This document shows, piece by piece, positions 9,148 through 19,061 of a DNA stretch of 64,000 nucleotides. Every line of letters starts with the position of its first letter. The first letter of the stretch is position 1. Source of the DNA: Chrysochromulina tobinii (Eukaryota > Haptophyta > Prymnesiales > Chrysochromulinaceae); assembly GCA_001275005.1 (NCBI GenBank), contig JWZX01003269.1, positions 1 to 64,000 of the forward strand, given 5' to 3'. Below the pieces are notes generated by a model. It had not been told where the DNA came from and searched no databases. It saw nothing but the letters and a program-made list of their open reading frames with translations. The translations under genes and the position numbers were made by a program.

Positions 9148-10102
9148 GTAGAGCTCCCAATCCCACGGGTAGAGCACGTCGCGCACAAAGGCCCGGTCGC
9201 TTGCGCTCAGGACCGAGTTGCGCGCGGCGCGATGAGCGCGCGTGTGCGGCTTGACGTCATGCCGCTTGTGCTGGTGCGCGGCCACAGCCGGCGACGCGAC
9301 GCCGAAGGCCGCGAGGAAGCGCCGCCAATCGCTCTCGAAGCGCTCGGTGCACACGAGGTGTAGCTCCGTCTCGGTGCAGTTGAGCCCCTGCAGGTACCAG
9401 AGCTGAGAGATGAGGAACAGGCTACCATTCGTCGGTCCGGGGTAATTGGTCAGACGGTTGTGCCAATCGGGCTGTGCAGCGCTCGATGCATACAACCTCG
9501 CTGGCCCGTTGGCGGTCGCCTGCGGTGCTCGTCCGCTCTCCTCCTCTCTCAAGGCTTGCCTCATGTGCTGCACGAGCAGCGTCGCCGTGACCTTTGTGCG
9601 GTTGCGCCGCGTCGAGGGGATTGACATCACCAGTCGCTCGTGCCTCATGTAGCTGTCGTGTGTCGCGGAAGGCGGACTCAAAGCGTTCGGCAGGGTCGCG
9701 CACGGTCATCACGATGCACTGTGCTGGGCGGCGCCAGTGCTTTGGTCGACGACGCTGCAGCCACGTCTGCATGCCTCCGACGTTGAGAGCGTGAGACGAG
9801 TTCGTTTTTGTGACCCGCATTCGCGAGTCCATGACCGGATACTGCAAGCGATAACGCTGCCCCGCAGCAAGCTCTGGGATGCTTTCGAAGGCGGCCGTAA
9901 GCGACGCAGATCCCGTGGCTGGATTGGAGATGGGCACGCACTGTGATAGCGCGTGCGTGCGGTGCACTCGGCAAGCGGATAGCTGTGCCAGGCTGGGGAA
10001 ACTGTGCGCAACTGTAACCCGCACAGCGCCGAAGCTGGGGTGGGCAGGAATTCGCACGTCGATTCGCGCATCCCGTCCCGCGACGGCGTCGTGCCCATTC
10101 AT
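9106..10102 (-). pseudogene. Sulfotransferase-like gene with internal frameshift
   Basis: The N-terminal two thirds read from the ATG at 10102 and the C-terminal part in the next frame, ending at 9106, with the switch near 9640-9680. Sulfotransferase features lie in both: MTVRDPAERFESAF, the arginine/serine motif that binds the 3'-phosphate of PAPS, in the first frame; and in the second a C-terminal region with TERFESDWRRFLAAFG and VLYPWDWELYRWA, as in Golgi-type sulfotransferases. There is no room for an intron at the switch: the two frames are contiguous in homology, so this is a one-base frameshift, real or a sequencing error. An N-terminal membrane anchor is not visible, so the 5' end may also be incomplete. 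The true product, if functional, would sulfate a glycan or small molecule. Confidence 0.65.
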
Positions 10103-10323
10103 CGCCTGTGGCTAGTGAGGTCCGAGGGTCAAATCGCACTGACGCGCCTCGCACGCCAGCTCGACTGCTCGAGAGCGCGTTGGATGTGGACCATGAACCA
10201 ATAGTGGTCCAATCAACGTGCGACGGAGCGTGGCGGGCGGGTTCTGCATGCAGGAACAATTTGTGAGCACGTGGAGTGTTTTTTGAAATCCTCACATAAT
10301 TCACACCGTGGCATCTCTACTGT

Positions 10324-10348
10324 TTGACTTGACTTGACTTGACTTGAC
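10324..10348. repeat. (TTGAC)5 microsatellite
   Basis: Five perfect TTGAC pentamers 34 bases before the ATG of the small coiled-coil gene. The same pentamer array lies upstream of the CRAL-TRIO gene at 35225-35280. Confidence 0.95.
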
Positions 10349-10381
10349 ACCTCTCGTCAACGGTCGACCGTGAAGTGCAGT

Positions 10382-10864
10382 ATGGCGGCATCGTCGTCCG
10401 TGTTCAACAAAGACGGTCGTGAGTATCTCCGTGCCCCGCATCACCAGTTTGGCGCTCCAGGCAGAGAACTGAACCGCGTAACACACCCAGCGTTTGGAGT
10501 GCCCGGGCGAGAGTGGGTGCGTGAGTGGGTGTCAGAGCCAGTAGTTGGCACCGTCGGGCAATCATCCAGTTCCGAGGAGCTCAATCGTGTACGCAACGAG
10601 AATCAGCAACTGCGAGAGGAGCACCAGCGACTGCGAATGGAGAACCAGACTCTCAAGGAGATGGATCGGCTGCGTGGCGAAAACGAACGCCTCACTCGTG
10701 AGCTGGCCGAGATGCAGCGGCGGCGCAAAGATGTTGCAGCGGCGGCACTTCTGCCGTCGACGCGCGTGCCTGCGATGCCTGGGCTGACCCAGGGCGCCTC
10801 CTCCAAGGACGGAAACCTCGACGCATGTCTCAGAAGGGAACTGTTACAGAATGAGGTTCGATGA
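10382..10864 (+). CDS. Small coiled-coil protein, function unknown
   Basis: A 160-residue protein starting at the ATG at 10382. The first 60 residues include two similar short segments, APGRELNRVTHPAFGVPGRE. Residues about 65-115 form a strong heptad pattern (NENQQLREEHQRLRMENQTL, then RGENERLTRELAEMQRR) that predicts a parallel coiled coil resembling a leucine-zipper-like dimerisation helix, but without the basic DNA-contact region of a bZIP. The rest is Ala/Gly/Ser-rich. I do not recognise a family. It lies divergently from the sulfotransferase-like gene. A real gene is likely but not certain. Confidence 0.5.
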   Translation: MAASSSVFNKDGREYLRAPHHQFGAPGRELNRVTHPAFGVPGREWVREWVSEPVVGTVGQSSSSEELNRVRNENQQLREEHQRLRMENQTLKEMDRLRGENERLTRELAEMQRRRKDVAAAALLPSTRVPAMPGLTQGASSKDGNLDACLRRELLQNEVR

Positions 10865-11135
10865 AAATGACATCATCCATGATCCTGGTGACATTTGATA
10901 TTTGTAGCCCGCGCGTACGCACGATCATTTACCGAAGAAGAGGGTCGTGAAGGTTAAACTGTGTAACCGGTCTTGTTAAGAAAAGGTGAGAAGAGTTTTT
11001 ACATTGCTCAACGGACCCCAGCCCGGTCAAGCGTCTCTCTAACGTTGGTCGTTGCACCATGCTCGACGCTCTCCGCTGAGCGCTGCATAGATGACCAGAC
11101 TGGGATGCTTACACTAAATGGCTTTTGGTTCGGCT

Positions 11136-11710
11136 TCAGTCATCCTCATCCCCCTCTGCAGGCTCTTCTTCAATCTCGAGGATGCCCTCAGGAATTGTGT
11201 CCCCGATGAACTTCTCAAGCAGCGGCGTGTTGATGCCCTCGACCTGCTCGATGATCTCGCCATCCTTGTAGATCGCAAAGAATGGCTTCGAAGTGAGCGC
11301 CTGCTTCTCAAACCCGGGAACGAGCTTTGCATCCATCTGCACGAGGGGCGGACGCATACACACGAGTGGGTCAGGGTGTTGTGCGCTACATGCGCCAGTG
11401 CTCGGTGGCATGCGCTCTGCGTCCAAAACTGATGGCAGGGTGCCTGCACGATTGGCAGAGCTGTCGCGTCCCAAGGTGCCGACTGCTGGAGCGGGCGAAC
11501 CTTGTAGAATTTGACCTTCCGGCCCTTCAGCTCGACAGCTAGCCTCTTATACGTCGATTTGACAGCGTCCGAGGGACCGCACCATGTGCAAAAGATCTCG
11601 ACGACGTGGAGCATGTCCTTCTCGTAGTCATTGCCGCTAATCTTGGCAAACTGCGCTGGGTCTTCGATGAGCTTGGCGATATCTTCCTCCTCGTCCTTCT
11701 TCTTGGACAT
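11136..11710 (-). CDS. Thioredoxin-like protein with monothiol WCGPS site, two exons
   Basis: Exon 1 is 11501-11710 and exon 2 is 11136-11336, with a 164-base GT-AG intron in phase 0; the spliced protein is 136 residues. The thioredoxin fold is clear: VVEIFCTWCGPSDAVKST, then KVKFYK across the junction, the cis-proline loop TSKPFFAIYKDGE, and VEGINTPLLEKFI. It most resembles the thioredoxin part of axonemal proteins such as NME9/TXNDC6 and outer-arm dynein light chains LC3/LC5, so a flagellar role is plausible. The usual WCGPC is WCGPS: the resolving cysteine is replaced by serine, so it is unlikely to act as a dithiol reductase, although Cys46 (FCTW) precedes the site. The tail is acidic (EEEPAEGDEDD). 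An ATG at 11710 fits; the in-frame upstream sequence looks noncoding. Confidence 0.85.
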
Positions 11711-11932
11711 CTCGCACTTCGCAGCGGCGCGAGGCCCGGACGCGGTTAGGAAGGCAAAAGCAGCCCCAACAACGCCGCTCAACGTGGCGCCTGAACTCAA
11801 TCGAGTAATTTGTGACAGACAGACTTGTACCTTGTGGCACTGTGATGAATAGTGGATTACACGATGTACAAGGCAGGGTTTAGACGAGCGCGAATGAAGA
11901 TACTCATCACGAAGGCCGGCCGAAGAGGCGCC
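11711..11932. promoter_or_regulatory. Bidirectional promoter region, thioredoxin-like / NEDD8
   Basis: Only 222 bases separate the two inferred start codons, which point away from each other, so the two genes must share this stretch for transcription initiation. No TATA box stands out. Confidence 0.45.
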
Positions 11933-12401
11933 ATGCAAGTAAACACGAGAGCTGTGGCGGCCTCTGTGCTGCCTGCCAGTTTGCGACGCCGATCTGGCTC
12001 TGGCTGCTCGTACAGCAGTGAGCAGCGGCTGCGGCCGTGCGGCCTGTCTCGCAATCCAACTTTGTGCCACCTGCAGCTTGCGTGGCGCCGCAGCGCTGGC
12101 CTCGCACAGCCAGCCGGCCAGTGTGCGATCGAGCGTGCTAACCTGACCGTGTTTGGCGTGCGCGTCTGCTCAGATCAAGGTGAAGACGCTCACCGGCAAG
12201 GAGATCGAGATCGACATCGAGTCTGAGGATACCATCTCACGCATCAAGGAGCGCGTGGAGGAGAAGGAGGGCATCCCTCCACCACAGCAGCGCCTCATCT
12301 TTGGTGGCAAGCAGATGGCCGATGATAAGAAGGCAAGCGATTTCAACATCGAGGGTGGCACCGTGCTGCACCTTGTGCTTGCGCTACGCGGCGGCTGCTG
12401 A
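11933..12401 (+). CDS. NEDD8: NEDD8 (RUB1) ubiquitin-like modifier, two exons
   Basis: Exon 1 is just ATGCAA (11933-11938); a 235-base intron begins GTAAAC, has a CTAAC branch-like site near 12139 and ends CTCAG at 12173; exon 2 runs 12174-12401. The spliced product is 77 residues: 76 of mature NEDD8 length plus one. It starts like ubiquitin (MQ) and continues [30 protein letters not shown] and ends [10 protein letters not shown] followed by a single Cys. Ala at position 72 (LALRGG), the residue that separates NEDD8 from ubiquitin (Arg) for its E1, is present. NEDD8 is conjugated to cullins to activate cullin-RING ligases. The one-residue tail must be removed by a processing protease before activation. 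Length agreement makes the intron model strong. Confidence 0.93.
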
Positions 12402-12961
12402 GCGCGCTGCTGAGAGGGTTGCGCAGAGTGCAGTCGTCCAGCCCTGAGCCCGATCGGCCCGCATAGCACTACCAGGGCTGCGCGCCTGTACATTGAGGGC
12501 GGCGGACAGGGCATCATCGGCGCTGCTCCCTGCGTAACCCAGGCGTCTCCCTATTTTTCGCGTGGGAGGCAGTCGAGCCGTCGTCGTTCGTCTTTCTCTC
12601 CGCTGCGCCTCGGCGGGCGAAGAGGATCCATACTGTATAGTCCAACTTAGTCCTCTGTACTTCCACAGGCTCTCGCATGATCTTGATAAGGTTTTGCCTA
12701 GTCGGCTGTGAGAACACGCTTTTCTAACCCATGACATGCGCTGGATACTTGATCTAACCGGATACATCGACTGAGCCCGACGATCCCCGGGAGATCCTGC
12801 TTCTCACTTCCGCGTCGGTCCGGTCGTGCCCGAGCGGACGGCGCACGGTCGACGGTGGGCGGGGCGGGACCTCCAGTACCGCAACGCTACGCCCGCCTCG
12901 CCCGGAGACACAGTGTGCCACCGCCAAGCAGATCGCCGCGCACAGCGGGGCATGAAGGTCA
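12402..12961. other. Convergent intergenic region
   Basis: Between the 3' ends of NEDD8 (+) and the Iwr1-like gene (-). No repeat or convincing coding frame noticed. Confidence 0.4.
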
Positions 12962-13921
12962 TCAGAAGTACTCCCTGCCTCCTGGACGCCAGGCCTCCTC
13001 CTCGTCGTCGTCCGAGTCCTCCTCATCGGGATAATCCACCTCATCCCCCGAGTCGGAGCCCTCAGCGTCGTCGGCCTCCTCTAGCTCGCGCACGGCGTCC
13101 GCGTCGAGCTCCTCCCACCAGAGCTCGCCCCACAACCCGTTGGTGCCGCTCGACGCCTCCTCGGGAGCAGCCAGGCTGTACTCGTCGTACACGTAGTCGC
13201 CCACGTCTGCCACGCTTGACGACGGCTCAACGTCGGTCGATTGCGTTGCGCCATCCTCGCCAAGCGCGGCAGCCGCGGCCGCGTCCGCGCGCGCATCCTC
13301 GCCCAGCGCGGCAGCTACTGCCGCGTCCGCCCAGATATCGCCGTGGGGTTCAGAGGAGGTGGAGGGGGCACGCCAGCCGCTGCTTACCGCGTACTGCGGC
13401 TGTGGAGGTAGTGGCGGGCCAAAAGGGACCAACTTTGGTCGCGGGGGAGGCGTGGTCGGCGTGGCAGATGCGTCAATGCGAGTCAGTGACGGCACACTCG
13501 CGCACTTGTGCACGGGCGGCACGCGCTGCAGCTCGAGCACGTGCTGCTGCACTCCACCGTCAATGCTGCTTGAGCGGCGCAAGGAGACTGTACGGTATCG
13601 CGCCTCTGACTGCAAGGCGCGTGCGCTCTGCTGATGGGCCCGAGCACGCGCTTCGGCACTGTCAGCGGCGGGCTGCTGCGGCGGCGGTGCCGACAAGGCG
13701 GTTGGTACAAATAGCCCACCTGTCAGGACTTTGGTGCCAACAAGGCGGTACCGCGTGACAGCAACTTCAAGCTGGGTATCTACCGAGAGGTTTGAGATGG
13801 ACGCAGGCCGCCGCTTGGCGCCGAGGAGAAAGCCACTCAGCGCGGGCTCATCGCGCTTGCGCTTTATGCGGACGATTTCGGGGCACCTCTCCAATCCGGT
13901 GTTGACACTCGTCTCCTCCAT
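12962..13921 (-). CDS. Iwr1/SLC7A6OS-like RNA polymerase II nuclear import protein
   Basis: A 319-residue protein. Residues about 14-24 read EIVRIKRKRDEPA, the RIKRKR-D/E-P signature that opens Iwr1 family proteins, and the C-terminal third has the other family features: YVYDEYSL (the conserved VYD-Y block) and a long acidic stretch with DYPDEEDSDDDEEEAW (the Y-P-D/E-E/D box). Iwr1 binds RNA polymerase II in the cytoplasm and guides it into the nucleus through its N-terminal bipartite NLS. The middle is poorly conserved, as usual in this family. The second block carries an insertion (APEEASSGTNGLWGELWWEEL) not typical of animal or yeast proteins. Assignment rests on these two motifs. Confidence 0.75.
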   Translation of the reverse strand: MEETSVNTGLERCPEIVRIKRKRDEPALSGFLLGAKRRPASISNLSVDTQLEVAVTRYRLVGTKVLTGGLFVPTALSAPPPQQPAADSAEARARAHQQSARALQSEARYRTVSLRRSSSIDGGVQQHVLELQRVPPVHKCASVPSLTRIDASATPTTPPPRPKLVPFGPPLPPQPQYAVSSGWRAPSTSSEPHGDIWADAAVAAALGEDARADAAAAAALGEDGATQSTDVEPSSSVADVGDYVYDEYSLAAPEEASSGTNGLWGELWWEELDADAVRELEEADDAEGSDSGDEVDYPDEEDSDDDEEEAWRPGGREYF

Positions 13922-14163
13922 ACTGCCGGTTGGATTGAGCTGTGAACGATCACACTGCTGTGAACAACATTATTTTGCGTCTACGTCATCACACTCCGTC
14001 CCGGCCACCCGCAACCTCCAAGCAACTCCCGAGATCTATCGTATCTCCACCGCGGCGCGGTCTCGCACAAATCGTCTTCGGCATCGTGAGTACCTACGCC
14101 CTCGCGCCTCGCCACCATGCCAAACTGGCACCGCTCACGCCAGCGGCACCAACCAGCATGCGG
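13922..14163. other. Intergenic region
   Basis: Short spacer between the Iwr1-like and ankyrin genes, both on the minus strand; presumably promoter of the first and 3' UTR of the second. Nothing else seen. Confidence 0.4.
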
Positions 14164-15618
14164 TCAGTGCACCTCGACACCGGCGGCCGCCTCGAGCAAC
14201 TTGGTGATCTCCGGCTTCTTGTTGATGGATGCGATCTCTAGAGGCGTCTTGCCATTGCCCGAGGCTGCTTTATGCACATCGGCCTTCGCCTCGAGGAGCG
14301 CCTTCGCCGCGTCCACGGCGTTCGAGCGCACAGCAAGCCCCAAGGGTGTCCATCCGTCGCGGCCCACGGCATCCACGGCCGCGCCGTATTTCGTGAGCAG
14401 CTTGATCGTGTGCACATTACGCAGCAGGGTCGCCTGATGGAGCGCCGTGTTGTCCTTGCCGAAGGCCTTGCAGCCAAGGCTCAGATCCGCCTTGGCCAGT
14501 ACCAGCAGCTCGACGACCTCGTTCAGACCACCCATGAGCGCCAAGTGCAGCGGCGTGGCGCACTCGATGTTGGGCAAGTTCGGGCTCGCCTTGTGCTCGA
14601 GCAGCAGCCGCACGAGGCTCGGGTCACCGGGCGGCGCATCCTCGCCAGCCTCCTCGGCTTGCTCGACCATGCGGATCACGGCCAAGTGCAGCGCGGTCTG
14701 GTCGGTGTTGTCGAGCTTCTCGATCTTGCCGTCCACTTTCTTGCCCCACTGTCCTGAATGCTGGCCGTCCGTCCGGAGGCTGATCGCGTTCACCGGTGCG
14801 CCATGGGTCAAGAGCTTCTCGCATACGGCGAGGCTGCCGGCCTCGGCGGCAATGTGGATGGGCATCAGGCCCTGCGCGTTGTGTAGGCTCTGCGCCGACG
14901 TGAGGGAAGAGATCGCCTGCTTAGCAGCGAGCACCGCGAAGCTCATCGCGTCGTCGGTGGCTGTGGAGCTAATGGCGGATTTGTTCTTGCTGGCCTCGCC
15001 GAGGATCATTTCGAGACAAGCAGAATTGGCCGCCGGCGCCTCCTCCTCCTCGACGAGTGGATCGTCACCGATGCTCTCGCCCAGCGCGGCCTTGACGGCG
15101 AGATGGAGCGGCGTCTCGCCCTCGGCGTCCTGCTCGCTGAGCTCAATGCCATTCGCGAGCAGCTCCCGCAGCAGCTCGACGTCGTCCGCAATGACGGCCG
15201 CGTGCGCCTTGAGCGACGGCGCACCGCACAGCTCGCGCATCTTCTGATCCTTCGCCACCTCGTGCGCTCTCATGCCGTTGCCAGCTTTGATGCTCGGATC
15301 TGCCCCACACTCAATGAGCAGCTTGGCAACGGCGTGCTTGGAGCTCTGCGAGGCCATGTGCAGCGGAGTGATGCCAAACTGATTCTGCGCGTTCACGTCG
15401 GCACTGTAACGAATCAGCACTTCCGCCACCTCTATGTTGCCCCAAATGGCAGCGACGTGGAGTCCTGTCTGCCCGATCTTGTTGGTAGCGGACGGGTCCA
15501 TGCCCTCTTCGAGCAGTGCCGTCATGGTGTCCACATCATTGTCCTTGGAGGCGCGAAGGACAAGGTCAAACGGAGCAGCCCCCGCAGGCTTCGCACGCTG
15601 GTTCGGTGATGGTGGCAT
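14164..15618 (-). CDS. Ankyrin-repeat protein
   Basis: A 484-residue protein made almost entirely of ankyrin repeats: for example GQTGLHVAAIWGNIEVAEVL, GITPLHMASQSSKHAVAKLL, GETPLHLAVKAALGE, GLMPIHIAAEAGSLAVCEKL, ATPLHLALMGGLNEVVELL, NTALHQATLLRNVHTIKLL and GWTPLGLAVRSNAVDAAKALL. At least nine repeats in two blocks are separated by an acidic linker near residues 185-235 (contains PLVEEEEAPAA). No catalytic domain, zinc finger or membrane segment is visible. It would act as a protein-interaction scaffold. The ATG at 15618 precedes the compact start MPPSPNQR; the frame extends further 5' only to a TTG. Confidence 0.88.
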   Translation of the reverse strand: MPPSPNQRAKPAGAAPFDLVLRASKDNDVDTMTALLEEGMDPSATNKIGQTGLHVAAIWGNIEVAEVLIRYSADVNAQNQFGITPLHMASQSSKHAVAKLLIECGADPSIKAGNGMRAHEVAKDQKMRELCGAPSLKAHAAVIADDVELLRELLANGIELSEQDAEGETPLHLAVKAALGESIGDDPLVEEEEAPAANSACLEMILGEASKNKSAISSTATDDAMSFAVLAAKQAISSLTSAQSLHNAQGLMPIHIAAEAGSLAVCEKLLTHGAPVNAISLRTDGQHSGQWGKKVDGKIEKLDNTDQTALHLAVIRMVEQAEEAGEDAPPGDPSLVRLLLEHKASPNLPNIECATPLHLALMGGLNEVVELLVLAKADLSLGCKAFGKDNTALHQATLLRNVHTIKLLTKYGAAVDAVGRDGWTPLGLAVRSNAVDAAKALLEAKADVHKAASGNGKTPLEIASINKKPEITKLLEAAAGVEVH

Positions 15619-15869
15619 CCGGTGCGAGGCGGCCGCCTGGGGCGCGCACAGCTTCAGAGCAGCAAACAAGTGTATGCCCAGTCGCCCTGGTGGGGGTGCT
15701 CAACTTGTGCTCGAAGTGCTCGTCTTTTGTGAATCGGCAAAGCGAAGTGTTTGAAATTTCGAGCGATCCGGCTTGACAGACGCTCACACTCAAACACGCC
15801 CTTGGCACAACCCGTCATCGAGCAATCTCCGGAAGATGCACATCGCGAGGGGACGAAGATCCACTCAAC

Positions 15870-18545
15870 ATGCTTGCGTCACGAGCCGCCGCACCGCTGG
15901 CGCTCCGCAGCCATCCCGAGGTTTACTCGGCAATGCGCTCCCCATTCCCATTGGTCCGCATGGCTGAAACAAGTCAGGTGAAATCATGGTACGACGCTGG
16001 CCTCCGGCTCTTGAATGAGCCTGAGTCGCCGACTGTTGAATCCTGGTTCGATGAGGGTCTGGCTGTGGTCGAGCGGCGCAATCAAATGGCCGCTGCGCTC
16101 GCGCAGAAGAGAAAGGCGATGCTCCTAAAGCGCGAAGGCGCTGATGCGATTGCACGCCGCGAAGAGAGCACCGCCAAGACCGCAGAGATGGCAGCGGCAA
16201 AGAAGGCAGAGCCACGCTCTCTCGAGGCTGAAGTGGACAATTCACAGTTGCCTCCTGCACCGCCAACTCCCCTGCCCTCGCCAGCGCCCTTGGCCACATT
16301 GGAGACGTCTGCCTTGCTCGGTAAGCTGCTGCTAACTGTGGCCAAGGTAGCTGAAAAGACGACGGCGGTCATTGATGCACGACTGGCGGAGGCTCCCCTG
16401 CCGGCCCGGATCACTGAGCTGGACCGCGTGGAGAAGCTCAAGTTTGCGGTTCCACGGTATGCCTTGGCAGCAGCGCAGCTGGCTTACGAGGACGCGACGG
16501 CCAAGCTTGAGGAGCTGTGGACGCCCGAGACGCAGGAGACTGCGCAGCGCATTGCCACGGAGATCCTCGCTGTCTCCAAGGGATTGGCCGTGGCGGGCAT
16601 GGAAACGGCGAAGCAGCTTGCGGAGAAGTTCACCGAGCAGGCTAAGGCGGCCACCGAGGAGGAGCCCCAACGCACGGCGGCAGCGGAGGAGTCTGAACGA
16701 GTGGCGCGGCCCTCGGTGGATTCAATCTCGGATTCAATCTCGAAGTCAATCTCGATGGATTCAATGCCGCCGCCGATGGCCCCTGCGCCTGCACCCGCGC
16801 CCGCAGCTCCCAAGATGGCCGACATCGTCGACACTGCGGGCGGCGCTGGTGCTTTCAAGACCCTCGCCGCAGCGCTTGGTGCTGCCGGCCTCGTCGACAC
16901 CATGAAGAGTGTGGGGCCCTTCACCGTGTTCGCGCCGACGGACGCCGCCTTTGCCAAGCTGCCCGCGGGCACCATCGAGGACCTCCTCAAGCCCGAGAAC
17001 AAGGCCAAGCTCGCCGCCATCCTCACGTACCACGTTGTGCCTGGCAAGGTGATGGCCAGCACTGTGGTCACCATGGATGGCGCGAAGGTGCCCACCGTCA
17101 ACGGCGCCGAGGTCACCATCAAGGTCGGCAAGGACGGCGTCATGGTCGACGGCGCCAAGGTCACGACGACCGACATCGAGTGCACCAACGGCGTCATCCA
17201 CATCATCGACTCCGTCATCCTACCAGCGGCGGTGCCGGCCAAAGAAAAAGAGGAAACGTTTTCATTCATGGCGCCTCCGCCCGGCCTCGAGTGCAATGAT
17301 GATGACGAGTGCGTGCTGCCCGAGTTGGAGAACGAGGACGAGGAAACCTCGGCCGTTGCCGACGAGGGGGACTCGATGGCCGCGGGTATGGCTGTTGTCG
17401 AGCGGCGCAACCAAATGGCAGCTTCGCTCGCGCAGAAGAGGAAGGTGATGCTCCTGAAGCGCGAAGGCGCTGCTACGATCGCTCGCCGCGAGAAGATCGA
17501 AGCCGAGGAGCAGAAGAGGAAGGTGATGCTCCTGAAGCGCGAAGGCGCTGCTACGATCGCTCGCCGCGAGAAGATCAAAGCCGAGGCCACGCAGCAAGCA
17601 GCGACCAAGGCTGCGACTGTTGCAGCCGAAGCAGCAAAGACAGCTGCTGCGGCTGAGGTGGAGCGCATCGCGGCCGAGGCAGCGGCGGCGGCTGAGGCGG
17701 AGCGCATCGCTGCCGAGGCATCGTCGGCGGCTGAGGCTGAGCTTATCGCTGCGGCAGCGGCTGAGGCGAAGCGCATCGCTGCCATAGCGGCGGAGGCGGA
17801 GCGCATCGCTGCCGAGGCAGCGGCGGCGGCTGAAGCGAAGCGCATCGCTGCGGATCAAGCCAAGGCTGATAAAGCTGATAAGCAAGCCAAAACTGCTAAG
17901 GAGCAAGCAAAGGCTGATAAGGCTGATAAGGCTGATAAGCAAGCCAAGGCTGTCAAGGAGCAAGCAAAGGCCGATATGGCGAAGGAGAAAGCCAAACAGG
18001 AAAGGCAGCAAGCAAAAGCCGTCAAGGAGGAGGCGAGAAAATTAACCGACGAGGAGGAGGCGTCGCCATTGTCAGCAGCCGATGGGTCGGCACCCGACGA
18101 GGCAAAGCGCAAGACGGCGGAGCAAGCGGAGGTCGAGCGGCTTGCTGCCAAGGCAGCGGCAGCAGCCGAGGCAGCGGCAGCGGCCGAGGCAGCGGCAGCG
18201 GCCGAGGCAGCGGGAGCAGCCGAGAAAGCGGCAGCGGCCGAGGCAGCAGTAGCAGAAAGACGTCTCAAGCTTGACTACATCAGGGCGCAGCTCAGCATTT
18301 CAGACACGCTTCCGGTGAAGGAAGTCGTCCAGCAGGCGAACGCTATGGTGGGCTTACCCAACAAGGGCACTCTTTCGACGCAGGTGGAGGCGCTCTTTGA
18401 GGCGGTTGCCGTACCCGACCTGAAACGCTTGGCAGCGGAGAAGGCGCAGGCCGAGAGGGAGCAAGCGGAGAAGGCGAAGGTCGTCAAGGGTGCGGCAGTC
18501 ATCATGCCAGGTGACATTCAACCGGGCTTCTCGGGAGGGTGGTGA
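15870..18545 (+). CDS. FAS1 (fasciclin) domain protein with Ala/Glu/Lys-rich helices
   Basis: An 891-residue protein of mosaic build. Residues about 315-452 are one complete FAS1 domain: [34 protein letters not shown] (H1 box), [14 protein letters not shown] (the YHVVPG motif), [29 protein letters not shown] (H2 box, read in two parts). It resembles bacterial/cyanobacterial secreted FAS1 proteins. A module [20 protein letters not shown] near residue 77 recurs twice in tandem near 520-575. Residues 575-800 are almost pure Ala/Glu/Lys/Arg helix ([19 protein letters not shown]) and the C-terminal 90 residues return to a normal composition ([20 protein letters not shown]). The N-terminus also holds a repeated [11 protein letters not shown] / [10 protein letters not shown] pair. 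FAS1 domains mediate adhesion; here the location and role are unknown. Confidence 0.85.
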   Translation: MLASRAAAPLALRSHPEVYSAMRSPFPLVRMAETSQVKSWYDAGLRLLNEPESPTVESWFDEGLAVVERRNQMAAALAQKRKAMLLKREGADAIARREESTAKTAEMAAAKKAEPRSLEAEVDNSQLPPAPPTPLPSPAPLATLETSALLGKLLLTVAKVAEKTTAVIDARLAEAPLPARITELDRVEKLKFAVPRYALAAAQLAYEDATAKLEELWTPETQETAQRIATEILAVSKGLAVAGMETAKQLAEKFTEQAKAATEEEPQRTAAAEESERVARPSVDSISDSISKSISMDSMPPPMAPAPAPAPAAPKMADIVDTAGGAGAFKTLAAALGAAGLVDTMKSVGPFTVFAPTDAAFAKLPAGTIEDLLKPENKAKLAAILTYHVVPGKVMASTVVTMDGAKVPTVNGAEVTIKVGKDGVMVDGAKVTTTDIECTNGVIHIIDSVILPAAVPAKEKEETFSFMAPPPGLECNDDDECVLPELENEDEETSAVADEGDSMAAGMAVVERRNQMAASLAQKRKVMLLKREGAATIARREKIEAEEQKRKVMLLKREGAATIARREKIKAEATQQAATKAATVAAEAAKTAAAAEVERIAAEAAAAAEAERIAAEASSAAEAELIAAAAAEAKRIAAIAAEAERIAAEAAAAAEAKRIAADQAKADKADKQAKTAKEQAKADKADKADKQAKAVKEQAKADMAKEKAKQERQQAKAVKEEARKLTDEEEASPLSAADGSAPDEAKRKTAEQAEVERLAAKAAAAAEAAAAAEAAAAAEAAGAAEKAAAAEAAVAERRLKLDYIRAQLSISDTLPVKEVVQQANAMVGLPNKGTLSTQVEALFEAVAVPDLKRLAAEKAQAEREQAEKAKVVKGAAVIMPGDIQPGFSGGW

Positions 18546-19061
18546 GAACGTGAACATGGAGCATGTAGACGAGATGCATGAAAACGATGCTAAGTTTTAC
18601 ATGCCATGGCCAGCAGACAATGACGTTCTACCGGGCTTCTCACCCTGGTGGCTTCTACATGGGACAAGATGCAAGAGCATAATTGTAAGCTTCCATGCCA
18701 TGAGATTGCCTTGAAGGTGAATAGTGAATGGGGCCGGAGGAACCTATGCCAATGTCTCGCCTAGGCTCCAGAGCTGGATTGCGGATCGGCGACGAGACGA
18801 GTCCGGAATCACGTGGTCACAAGAAGTTGCTGTTCGTACGGGTAGTGTAGGGGCGGGGGGCGGGATCGCTCTAAAGCCCGAAGGGGTTGAAGTCGAGTTA
18901 AAGTCGAGTGGGTGGCCCTTGCTGTATAATGCTAGATACGAATAAAGCAATCGGGTCCTGAATGGTGGTGAATGCGCCTGTCAGATCGTGCTATCTATCG
19001 TGTAGATTTGTTTCCCCAGAGCTCTGAGGCCGGGTCGGAACAAATCTACAGAGTAGAGAGT
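18546..19061. other. Convergent intergenic region
   Basis: Between the FAS1 gene (+) and the IQ protein (-). Just after the FAS1 stop, the bases coding its end recur in altered form: attcaaccgggcttctcgggagggtgg (18517-18543) resembles gttctaccgggcttctcaccctggtgg (about 18624-18650). No gene. Confidence 0.4.

Noticed and set aside
14447-15247. 266-residue plus-strand frame opposite the ankyrin gene
   Set aside because: Ser-rich antisense shadow of ankyrin codons.
16484-17845. 453-residue open frame on the minus strand opposite the FAS1 gene
   Set aside because: Composition is Ala/Ser/Thr repeats mirroring the GC-rich codons of the real gene; the plus strand carries the FAS1 domain motifs.
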